A stretch of DNA of 64,000 nt from Beverwykella pulmonaria (Eukaryota; Ascomycota; Dothideomycetes; Pleosporales; Melanommataceae): the NCBI GenBank assembly GCA_001599595.1, contig BCHH01000014.1, positions 133,587-197,586 of the forward strand, read 5' to 3'. The position numbers and the translations under genes are program-made. The notes under the pieces were generated by a model. That model did not search any database and had not been told where the DNA came from. It worked only from the letters and a program-made list of their open reading frames with translations. Below, piece after piece: positions 33,570 through 43,930 of this stretch (position 1 is the first letter of the stretch; each line of letters opens with the position of its first letter).

Positions 33570-35053
33570 TCAAGCCTTCACAGCTACTGTCTCAGAAGCT
33601 CCCCGTCCAGCCAACGTCTTCTTGCTGACTAGTCTAAACCCACCGAGCAGCATTACCGCTAACACGCTCCCCAGGATCACTGCCAATGTAACAAACGCAC
33701 CAATTACACCCCCAATAGCGGCCGACATGTGGTGTCCACTATTGCTGTTTTGTGTGCTGGCTGTGTTGTTGCTGTTTCCGGTGGCATACGCAGCACATGT
33801 TCCGGTCGAGTTGCCGCATTTGGTGCACCACTCCTGCGTCGAGCTGACGGCGAACTTGCTCAGCCCGTTGGAGAAGTCGGTCCAGGAGACGGCGTTTGCA
33901 CTCCCGCCGAAGAGCGGGTAGACGCTGGGCTCGCTGGCGTTGGACGCCGTGCCGTTGTGGAACAGTAAGCGCACTTGTAGGTCGTTGTTGCTTGGGTATC
34001 CGCTTGACAGGTCTACCTCGGTGAAGAGCTCCAGCGCCATGGAGCTAGCGTAGTCCGGCACGCCCATGAAATCCGCGTTCGCCTTGTACAAGCTCGTCAG
34101 TCCGACGAAGGAGAAGAAGGTAGCGTAGGCTCCGAATTGGATGCCGAACTTGTTGGCGCTTGAGCCGGCCTGGCCCGCAGTGATGGTGCTGTTCATGTAC
34201 TTTAGGATCTCGCCCGCGAGTTGCATGCCGGGCATGGAGCGCATTTGGTCCGTCTCGTTGTACGCGAGGCCCCATTCATGGGCATCGGCTAGGGTGCGCG
34301 TCTGGAAGAGGGTGGCGTTGGTCAGAACATCTGATGAAGGAATGGATGTGTTATGGATTTCGGCGACATTAATCAGGTCGTAGACTGAACTTTGCGTAAG
34401 CTCATTGCCAAACAGCACATTCGGGGTAGCTGGTACTCACCAACATAGGCGTTCTTGAAGGTCACATCTTTTTCACTGAACGTCCCATTGACAACGGGAA
34501 CCAACGAAGCATAGAAGTCCTTAGTGCTGCTCAAGAGATTTGTGTATTCAGCGCTGGTGAAGTAGTTGTTCGAGCTGATCTTTGCATTATAGCACGCTGA
34601 AGCATCCTGCAGCCAACCCGCATCCTCACTCCCTCCACCCGTCGCCAGTGTGTTCACAGGAATCAGCTGATACCCGTCCATTGGCGCCTGCACGGTGCTA
34701 CCATTCGCCAAAGGCTGGACAGACCGCCCCACAGGGGGGTACAGTCCTTGCAGGAAGCCCGTGGCCGAGTTCTGAAGCACATTGTCGACGGGCGCAGTGA
34801 CAGAGATTTGGGATAGCTTGACCAGGTCCTCGTTGATGCCGCGGATCTTGGCTGAGCCGGTCAGGTACCGCGAGCGATAGTACTGACCGGAAGCATACAC
34901 TTGGTCGTAGCCGAGGGTCGTCAAGTTCGTAGGGGCGAGCGACTTTGGTGTTCGGTCGCCATGGCGATGGAACATGTACACTCCAAGGATGGTCTCAGCA
35001 GCCTCAGCAGAGACGAGCATGGAAACAACGGAGAGGGCGGCGGTGAATTGCAT
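33570..35053 (-). CDS. Secreted or surface histidine-phosphatase family protein with C-terminal membrane anchor
   Basis: Exons 34441-35053 and 33570-34384 with a 56-bp phase-1 intron (34385-34440) give 475 residues; the junction reads KNAYV-VYDLINVAEIHN. The protein starts with a signal peptide (about residues 1-18), then HRHGDRTP near residue 30, the catalytic RHGxRxP of histidine acid phosphatases. Many N-x-S/T sites and scattered Cys fit an extracellular domain. After a Ser/Asn-rich stalk comes one membrane helix (AIGGVIGAFVTLAVILGSVLAVML) and a short basic tail, so a type I surface protein is likely. The C-terminal His-Asp pair of active acid phosphatases is not visible: the aligned place reads QFGAYATF. 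Phosphatase activity is therefore doubtful or uses another donor. Confidence 0.85.
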
Positions 35054-35250
35054 CTTGGAGGATCCAAAGAGCCTGCTCTATGTGCAATTGGAGAAACAGA
35101 ACAGTGAGTGGCCTAAAGGAGAAGCACGAGCAAATGCCGGACGGGTCCTCTATCTTATACGATCTTGTAGGGATCTGAGATGCTCCACGGAGATAGCAGT
35201 AGCTGTGCTGAGCTTGACGCTACTTGTTGATAATGGACTTTTTCACGGCG

Positions 35251-35434
35251 AGTCCAATGAATGGCGGGCATCCTGGCAATCTTGGTGGGGGAGCTTCCCG
35301 ATTCTGACTGGCGCCTGCCGAAGTGCGAATGAGTGGAGGGAAAGTCCAATGGATGGCGGGCATCCCGGCGCCCTTGGCGGGGTAGCTCCCTGATTCCGAC
35401 TGGCGCCTGCCGAAGTTTGTATGAGTGGTGCTTT
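35251..35434. repeat. 92-bp tandem duplication upstream of the phosphatase gene
   Basis: Copies start at 35251 and 35343 with AGTCCAATGRATGGCGGGCATCC and share GACTGGCGCCTGCCGAAGT further on. Differences are mostly C/T or G/A transitions, as repeat-induced point mutation or simple drift would give. It lies 200-380 bp upstream of the phosphatase start codon, so it could carry duplicated promoter elements. Confidence 0.8.
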
Positions 35435-35639
35435 GTATTCATGGCGGAAATCGCTTTATAGTCGCCCAATGAGGGTATAGTAATCATTAGGAGTTTCCAC
35501 AGGTGGCAAAACAGCGTATACAGCCAATATGCTTCGCAGCCAAAATTTTGCGTACACCTTTGTTTTTTACGTTATTGATATTGTAAAATTGTTCTCATGC
35601 TAATGTTTTACGCGCTGCTGTTATTGCAATTTTGATGAT

Positions 35640-36330
35640 ATTAAGTCTGCTACCGGTATTAGCGTCAAGAAATCTACTGCTAGCTTGATTGTGCGGCGCG
35701 CAGTTGACTTAGTTGGCAATGAGGATATTCTTGATCTGCTAGACTATACAGGTTTATAGAATAACAGGAAGGCAGCTGGCAAGGCGGCAATTAAGGTGCA
35801 GAAGTTCCTAGAGGAGTCAGTAATAATACAGGGCGCGTGCTGGTGGTACCAGAAGGAGACCTAAAAGGAGGCGATTATCAATTATACACTATGCGAGAAC
35901 CTTACTAGCACACAATAGATTTGCATCTGCAGAACACACCCTTATCCTAGCAGCTAACCTCCTCTTAGGCGCCACGTAGAGAGCTTCAAACTGCCTCTCT
36001 CACAATCCCTCCAAACCCTCTACATGGAGTACGTCAACTAGTGCCTGTTCTAGCTTAACAAGGGCGCTATATTTGTCTTCACTAATAAGGCGTGTAGTGC
36101 TGCTAGAGCACGTTCCTACAAGCAGAAGCGCGTAACAGCAGTATGAGGAGAGGCTCCTAAGGGGAGGGCTGAGCCTACGGATCTAGTGTATTTCAAGATT
36201 GTGCAACAACGCGCAATGTGTGAGGATACTTAGGTAATGCATCCTTAGCATCTATAGAAGTGTAAGATGCTAGCAGAAAAGATAGTTCATGCTGTCACGA
36301 GGACGATGTATCGCGAGGGAACACGAGATG
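35640..36330 (+). mobile_element. Degraded mobile-element-like coding relic
   Basis: Reading the plus strand gives protein-like runs broken by TAG/TAA stops, for example GISVKKSTASLIVRRAVDL, KAAGKAAIKVQKFLEESV and VFTNKACSAARARSYKQKR. Stops sit where a CAG or CAA codon would be expected (C-to-T type damage), and flanking DNA (35.5-35.7 kb) is AT-rich. This fits an old transposon hit by repeat-induced point mutation. I cannot name the family; the first run resembles a helix-turn-helix of a transposase only weakly. No terminal repeats were found by eye. Confidence 0.4.
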
Positions 36331-36965
36331 AACAAGCATCAGATTCTCTAGGTAAAAGCTCACGATGGGGATAACAACTACCATGGATGAGGCTCTATTA
36401 CAACGATTACATCTCATTTTCTACCTCTAACAATGCAAATAGGGGTGTTCGCAAAATTTCGGCCGCGAAGGCATATTGGTTGTCATTGGCTGTATACCCT
36501 CTATACCCTCATTGGGCGATTTCCACCATGAGTATATGACCACGACTACCTGGCCCCCTTGTTACTGCAAAACAAGCCATTCGCATCTCGGACATTCTTT
36601 TATCTGCATTTCAGTTGCTCGTTTATTTAATTCTGCTGCAAGGTGGCCCCGAAGCCCCGATAACAGCACAAACTCCAAGACGCGAAGGTATCTGTCGACC
36701 TGTGGATCACACATGCGACTCACTTCTATGCTTGCTCATGTGACTCACTTATACGTTTGCTTTCACTATCTTGGCAGGCTCCTGGCGTGCTGGGTAAGAC
36801 TATAGATATTTCTTCGGTAGCTCTGTAGAATCCTTACAACCAACTTCGTCACATCACGACAGTATCCAGAGGCGTGTACCTACAGCATAGGGTGCTTGCC
36901 GAAAGGAATTAGATTATTTCTTAAATACATGCTCAGTACTACCCCTCCCCCTCGAACCCCATTCT

Positions 36966-39392
36966 TCAATATCGAGCAATCGCTCGCTCGAAAGCCTTGA
37001 TAATTGGCTGGTACAGATTGTCCTCGTCATGATAAGTACCAGTGAAGAGGCCTTCCCGATAAGGAAAGAGTGCTTCCCGGAGTTCTTTAGCTAGCTCCTT
37101 GACGCCCTCAAACTCTTGCGGGAACTCAAGAAGGATTTTTGTGAATACTCTCTTGTCCATTTGCCCTCTCTTTATTTCTGCTATCTGAGCATAGCCTCCG
37201 CGGCACCAACACCGAAGTCGGCTTGTCTCATGCATCGTCCTATTTCGGCCCCGAACAATAACCCATAGGAACACATAAAAAAATGACTCTAGGTCATGAC
37301 GGTAGGTATGCGGCTTGCCTTCAAGGACCTCAATCGCCATGAAATGCATGGTGCCAGTTCGATGTTTCGCCTCTGTCGGCACACCATCAAGCTCCTTGCC
37401 CAAATCCAAGTCGATGAGCATCCCTTTCGGGTCTCCTTCTTGCTGTGCGTCTGTGATAATGATATTGTTCTCCGAGATGTCGCGATGGAGTATCTTTCCG
37501 TCCTTGTACAGGGATCTGTGCGCTTGGACACAGTCGCGACATGCCTCAAGAAGCTCCTGGACGGAGGTGAACTCGCGGAGAAGTCGCCCTGGAGGGGAGA
37601 TCACTAAGCAAGAGAATATCCGACTCTCGAACGATCCATCGTCCTGATCTAGTGGAGCTGTGATACTGTTTGCTTTGGGATTCTCGCCTGCACATATGTT
37701 GAAACCAGCACCACCCACCTGTGCAGTGGCTAGATCTGCGGCATTTGATTGTCCGCGGCATCCTAATTTGGAACGCTTTGGTGGAGTCGCTATCACTCCG
37801 TCTTCCGCCATCTTTCGCTTCTGTCCAGACGATATGCCAAGAGGAGTCAGACTGCTTCTTAGGCTGAACGACAACATGCTGCTCTGGGTGGAGTCTCGCT
37901 TGACCAGTCTGAACTTTTGGGGCTTCCTGAATTCTAGCTCCCTCCTCATATCAGCTATTGTCTCCAGATCCTGGTGACTGATTAACTTTGCCACACCCCA
38001 TACATTCCTTTCTTTTGCCAACTTCAAGAGTTCTCCTTCAGCTCGCCTCTTGTCTGGTCGCCATGCGAATTTGACAACATACTCCCAACGCTTAGACTTG
38101 TGCTTCTTTGCACGATAGCAGGTGGTCCCTCTACACACAATGGCCTGCTGAAATGCGATCGGTCTGTCTTCTAGATAGAGGTGCTCTTTCTCCTCATTAT
38201 CCAACACAATATAGTTGCCGTTTTCGTCTTCTTTGATATATGTGTTCACACCCAGCTCTTTGTCACCCATCCTTGTGTAGCCGAACATAATCTTGATGAA
38301 TTGACGCGGGTCCTTGTGAATGTCAAATTCCTTGCTGCTGTATAGCCCTGATCTATCAAACACCCAAAGCTCCATAGAGGATCCACGAATAATAAAGCCA
38401 TGAAGGAATCGCCTAGTAGGTTGCGCAGCAAATACTTCTTGAGCAAGTCCACTAAATTTGAGTATTTCTTCCGCGTATTTATTACTCCCTTCGCTCTGTT
38501 TGAGCTCTCCAATCACACGTATGTCCTCCCAGCGGTACTTGTTATTTTTAGGGGCACTTGGAGGAGCCAGGAAGAGATCTGGCTTGCGCTTGTAGTTAGA
38601 GCCAGGCAGTAGTTGATCCTTAGATGTACAGAACTTCCCATGTCCTCCATAGAGGAATTTGACCTGAAACTCCCTAAACCACTCTATAAAATTGTGTTTA
38701 GATAAGACTGCTGGATATTCCGTCCAACGCCCACCTTTCACTTGAGGATTTGCCATTTTAGTGATGCGTTCCGCCTCAGCTGACCACTCTTTCCCTTTGA
38801 AGTATTTCTCATAGAAGCCTCCCGTATCCTTGTATACACACCCATTGATTTCTTCACGTATGCGCTCGTGTGTCTGTTCGCTGGCTTGCTGGGAGGAGGA
38901 CGTGGACTTGAACAGAGCGTCAAGGAAAAGCGAGCTAGGTGGAGTCTTCGGCAGCGGCATCGTGGGCTTCACTGTAACAGCAATTACTGCATTCCAGATC
39001 TTTTGATCAGGCGCTTGGTCCAATATATGTTGGAAGAGTGGAAAGACAGATTTATAATCAAAGGCGGCGCCGAAACTCATTGCGCCCACGAAGGTCATAA
39101 TGTCTAAGCGGAGGGTTCCGCGCCCTGTTCTAGAGCAAAAATGTTCGGCTGCTGGGAGCCCTTGGAGGGTATTGAAGAGACGAATCACCAAAACCCTTAC
39201 GTCTACACTTGGTCAGCTGGATAGACAGATTATAGGAACTCCGTTACCATGAGATGCTTCGAAGAGAGCGATGTCCTCTTGCGAATTTGGATATCCATGA
39301 ATACCAATTTTCTCCAAGGTTGATATGATGTGGCGACGGCTTCTATTGAGCCCCGCCCCGATGGCGTTTTCGTGGAGGTTAGGGTTGCTCAT
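36966..39392 (-). CDS. FunK1-type fungal protein kinase-like protein
   Basis: Exons 39248-39392 and 36966-39202 with a 45-bp phase-1 intron (39203-39247) give 793 residues. The C-terminal third has the FunK1 kinase signature: KILHRDISENNIII near residue 622 (catalytic HRD and Asn), LIDLDLGKEL near 648 in place of DFG, a GTMHFMAIEVL segment in place of the APE region, then HDLESFFYVFLWV, typical of this family. The N-terminal half contains the usual FunK1 N-terminal region (PDLFLAP, WEDIRVIGELK). FunK1 proteins are expanded in mushrooms and many filamentous ascomycetes; function is poorly known. The start at 39392 (MSNPNLHENAIG) is preferred over an upstream in-frame Met because upstream residues look like leader. 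Confidence 0.85.
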
Positions 39393-39845
39393 AATCGAAA
39401 ATGGTTGAGCGAATACCTTTACCCTTAGAGCCAAAGAGCACGGTAGTGATGGAGACGGAGGACAGAGGGAATGCGACAAAGCGCAGCTGCACTAGTGTAG
39501 CTGTGGTTGTAGAAGGTGTGTTTGCGTCGCTTACTCGCGATGCAGAGTGTGGTGGTGATTAGGATGAGCTTTGGGGCCATTGGGAGAAAGAAAGATCGAT
39601 GCTCGGCAGGGCCAGGGGCGAATGTGACTCAGACTGTTACGCTACCTATGACGGCATGCGGCCGTAGCTGCCTAGAATGGGGGAATGGAGAGCGAGCATA
39701 TGCGGAAGGTCGTACTCGTAGGAATCGTATTGTGTTGCAGTTGCATATCGCTGTTAGTGGTGAGAATACCATTCGTTCAGGACAGCTGCGTGGGGCTGGG
39801 TTCAAATTTCTCGCCAGTTACTACAGGAGCTGGTCTGTCTACTAT

Positions 39846-40990
39846 TCATCCCTCCCTATCGCGCCCTAATCCGTACAAGATCTCGCACACCCCTATACAC
39901 AATACAATTAGCACATTACAGCACAACGATCAGCACAACCTCACTCACCTCCAATAGGCACATCCATAACCGCATCCGTGCCCGTGCTCCACAGCCTCTT
40001 CCAATCCACCTCGTCATCCGCGCCATACTGATAAGCCTCAATCCCACACCCTCTACCCACTCCAGCACCACCCTTTCCACTCCCACCCATCGCCTTCCCT
40101 GTCCCCACCACCCTGTCCCGCACAATCTTCCCCGTCCGCCGATCCACAACAGCAACCTGCCCACACTCATCCACTAAATTCTCACAACTGCTCATGGGCA
40201 GCGTCAGATAATCCGTGTTGTAGCTCGCGAGAGCAACATAGATATACAACACCAGCACCACCAGCCAACACGGCACGGCAAGCGCCCACCACCTATTCGG
40301 ATAATAATGAATGCCCATCTGGTGCAGCATCGGCGACGGCACATACGCCCACAGAACGTACATGAGAAACGCCGCAGAGCTGGCCAAATATAATGCGAAG
40401 CCGTAGTACTCATACGTAGGCACTTTCGGCGAGGCCCGCGGCACCATCGGCGCATGCCGTGCGGATTTGGTTATGCTGGCCAGGTTTGTGGGCGTGCTAG
40501 TTCCGTTCGTAGTCCCGGAGGGGGGTTCCATGTCGGACGAGTCGGGCGTCGTGGGGCGCGACGTCGTGGCGCTGAATGTGGGGCGGAGAAGCGAGGTCAG
40601 CGAAGGAGACGGCGGGAGTGGCGTGGGCGGTCTGTTGTAGAAGGGAGGGAAGAGGGTGCTGGCTGTGTGCGGAGGGAGGTGGGTTTGCGATCGCGATGTG
40701 TATAGAGGGCGAGAGGCGGGCAGCATCTCGTCTGAGTCGTCCGATTCGGAGCCATCTGACGGATGGAGGGTGAACGGGTCCTGGTCTTCATCCTGGAGGT
40801 TGTCTTCTACTGATGCTACTTCGGACGGGGACGTGTGGGGGACTGGAGAGAGCGGGCTCCGAGAGGTGCTTGACTCAGGAAGGGGCAGGTCGCGTATAGA
40901 GGTCTCCAGAGATCGCAATGTGGGTAAGTTGGGCGTAGATTTGGACTGGAAGCCCGGAGGTACTGCGCTGCCCCGACTCTGAGGAGACAT
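39846..40990 (-). CDS. PIG-P, GPI N-acetylglucosaminyltransferase subunit P
   Basis: PIG-P is a small membrane subunit of the enzyme that starts GPI-anchor synthesis at the ER. The first exon (39949-40990) has a long Ser/Pro-rich N-terminal region, then the PIG-P domain from about residue 193: YYGFALYLASSAAF leads a first membrane helix, followed by HYYPNRWWALAVP and a second helix, then YNTDYLTLP. A 56-bp phase-1 intron (39893-39948, donor GTGAGT, branch GCTAAT) and a 47-nt last exon add GVCEILYGLGRDREG, the usual fungal PIG-P ending (DVPI-xGVCEVLYG-like). Total 362 residues. Start at 40990 is chosen for its CACCATG context; an upstream in-frame ATG at 41110 would add 40 Arg-rich residues that look like leader. 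The 450 bp beyond the stop to 39393 holds the FunK1 promoter and no gene. Confidence 0.85.
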
Positions 40991-41231
40991 GGTGTTGTTG
41001 AAGCGCAAGAGGTGTCGTTGCCAATGGCGTGCTACTTGCATTAATATCCTGGCAACCACAGCTTGGCCGCATGGACCATGCGTTCGTCTTCGCCTTCGCC
41101 ACCTCGGCATTATGCTCCAACTACGCTATAAGCATAGTGCTGACTATGTTTCTCGTGAAGATAGTGCATTTTATCTACCAATAAAGGCTATATCAAATTC
41201 CTACCCGCCACCAATCTGCTTCACCGCACCC

Positions 41232-42858
41232 TTACAACTTACTCGCCTCTCCACTCTTCCTATTCAGATGCAGCGGATCCCTCGCCGCAATGCCGTACTG
41301 CTTGCAAAGCAACAACCCCTTCTTCGTCTGCGCCTCGATCCTCCTCTTGTGCGCCGGTCCCCTCTTGTTCTCATTGCGGCCCAACTGCAGCAGATGCACC
41401 TCATCTGGCCCATCCACGATTCTCATCGTCCTGCCCGAGGCGTACATGCTGGCGAGAGGAGTGTCCTGGCTCACGCCCGCACCACCGTAGGCTTGGATAG
41501 CCCAGTCTATGACCTTCAAGTTCAAGGCTGGCACGAGGACCTTGACTTCTGCGATTTCCTTCAGCGCGCCCTTGGCGTTGAGCTCGTCGATGGTAATGGC
41601 TGCGTTTAGAACGGCAAGACGCCCGGCGTCAATTTCAATACGTGAGCGTGCTACGCGCTCGAGCATGACACCGTGCTTGTGCAGCATTTCGCCAAAGGGC
41701 TTCTTATTCTCATCGTTGATGCGGGCCAAGAACCACTCGAGGGCTTTCTCAGCGGCGCCAATGCTTCGCATGGCGTGGTGGATGCGGCCGGGGCCGAGAC
41801 GGCCCTGGATGATCTCGAAGCCGCGGCCCTCACCCAGAACCATGTTTTCGGCGGGGACGCGCACATTGTTGAAGCTAACGTGGCCGTGGCCATGGGGCGC
41901 ATCGTCGTAGCCGAAGACCGAGAGCATGCGGTGGATGGTAATACCAGGAACATTATGCGGGACGAGGATGACGGATTGCTGCTTGTATTTGTCTGGGTTG
42001 CCGGGGTCAGTCTTGCCGAGCACGATGAAGACTTCGCAGCGGGGGTCGCCAATGCCGGATGACCACCATTTCTAGACAGAGGGTGAGTATGAAGCTTTTT
42101 GGAGACCAAGGAATATATAGGGTAGGTAAGGGTTGGATTGAGAATAACGTACCGATCCGTTGAGAACGTAATCATTGCCGCTACGCTTGATGGTCATCTC
42201 GATGTTGGTCGCATCACTCGACGCAACCTGGGGCTCCGTCATCAAGAACGCAGACCGAATCTTGCCATCCAGCAGCGGATCCAACCATTTCCTCTTCTGA
42301 AAGTCGCTGCCATACTTGGCGATGACCTCCATGTTCCCCGTATCAGGGGCAGCGCAGTTGGTAGCCTATACTCTGATTAGCACACATTCGCAACAACCCA
42401 CAGGAAGCATAGGAACGTAACGACATACCTCACTAGCAGTCCTCGACTTGCCCAAGTACTCAGCCATCAACCCGTACTCCAAATTGCTGAACCCCGCGCC
42501 CTCGGTGAAGTGCGCCTTGGGCAGGAACATATTCCACAGCCCCAACTTCTTCGCCTTCTCCTTGAGCTCTTCGATGATCTGGGGATGTGCCGAGAAGCGC
42601 TCCTCTGTGGTTTCGCCAATCTGGCGGACGTACACGGCATCGGCGGGGATGCATTCTTCTTCGACGAACTTCTCCACCTGTCACTCTCATTAGCCCATTG
42701 TCCATTCTTCGCTGGGCTTGCAAGGAGACCGGGAAGGCAAAACGTACAATATCCAACGTCTTCAGCGCCCTCTCGCTGACAAACGGTCTCGCTATGGCTG
42801 GGATCCGCTTCGACGCCGAGATATGGCCATTGTGGCTATTCACAAGTAAGTCCGACAT
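41232..42858 (-). CDS. Peroxisomal acyl-CoA dehydrogenase (ACAD10/11-like)
   Basis: Four exons (42748-42858, 42429-42677, 42153-42365, 41232-42071) give 470 residues, with introns of 70, 63 and 81 bp. The acyl-CoA dehydrogenase fold is clear: [17 protein letters not shown] (FAD-binding TEP-xxASSD loop), [25 protein letters not shown] in the helical domain, and [15 protein letters not shown] near the end. The last three residues are SKL, a peroxisomal targeting signal type 1. The family oxidises acyl-CoAs with FAD; this subgroup resembles the C-terminal dehydrogenase domain of ACAD10/11. With PTS1 it is likely part of peroxisomal fatty-acid breakdown, substrate length unknown. The start at 42858 ([11 protein letters not shown]) precedes conserved text; an extra in-frame Met 33 bp upstream is less likely. 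Confidence 0.9.
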
Positions 42859-43930
42859 ATTCTCTGCGCTGTGAAGAAAGTGTTGAAACAACGGTATAAG
42901 CGGAGAAGGACTATGGAGGAAATCTGGGGTAATTGAAGATGGGAGGAGGCGACTCGGACATGGCGAGTTTTGAGGAGAGCTTCGGCGTTAGGATTAAGAG
43001 CTAAGCTCCCCGCAGCTCCCTACCGCATTGTCGAAATTTTGCCGAGGTTCGCGGGTTGAGAAGACCCTTGCTTGGCAGATTCACCAAGACTCCCGCGGGA
43101 TCGTTTTGCATCAGTTGGTCATGGCATGATGTTTTCGTATTGTCATTCGATCGCTGCCTAGATGTGATAATTATACCAGACCTGCACCGAGGTGCTCAAT
43201 TCTCTCAATTCCAACGTCCCTCCCTGTGCTGCGTGGCGAGAACCCAGCGGTGCTTTCCACTATAACAACGTCAACAACAGTCGAGAAGTGCAGATGCTCT
43301 CGGAATAGAAACCTTGCATCGTAAGCTCTGCCTGTACTTCCCATTATCTGTAAAATGTTCTTGCTCAGCCTGTAATACCACAATTTGCTGTCAACATACA
43401 CAATGGCGCCACTCCGGACAGCCTCGGATCCGCTGGAGAGTTCGTGCATATAAACAAAACTTGCAGAACTGTAGATAGACATATGGATATCATATCCCGA
43501 GCACAGTATTCAAATAGCTGCGTTCTTTGCGCTTCAGTGGTGACCCATGGCCACATCAAGCGGGGTTCACAAGCGATTTACCGCTTGTATGGAAAAGCTA
43601 AATAGATGAGTGTAGAGTATAGACGTATAACATTAAGTAAGATAGCATGCAGTAGTATGAACACATAGAATTCTACCACTTTACAGATCATTTCAAGTTT
43701 CTGATAGCCGTCTTCGCTGGTGCACGTGACAGCCTGAGCCACCAACCACATAGCCCCAAGTGCTCATTGGCTGCCAGCTTGCAGTCTGCTCGATGTGTTC
43801 CGTGGGTGCACGGAACATGAGCTGGTTGAGAAACATGTGCTGCTACACCGTGCTTCCTTCCTTTCCACGCTTGCATTGCGATCGACCTTAAATAACCCTT
43901 TGTACTTAGGGAGAACATGCTGGCGCCACG
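42859..43930. promoter_or_regulatory. Divergent spacer between acyl-CoA dehydrogenase and receptor genes
   Basis: About 1.07 kb between outward-facing start codons. Frames of 60-100 codons have no domain. Promoters of both genes must lie here; no particular element is identified. Confidence 0.45.

Larger units (their letters stand above)
35054..36965. other. 1.9 kb intergenic region with duplication and element relic
   Basis: Upstream of the phosphatase gene on one side and 3' of the FunK1 gene on the other. Holds a 92-bp duplication (35251-35434) and a degraded AT/TA-rich coding relic (about 35.6-36.3 kb), both listed separately. No intact gene is seen. Confidence 0.55.
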
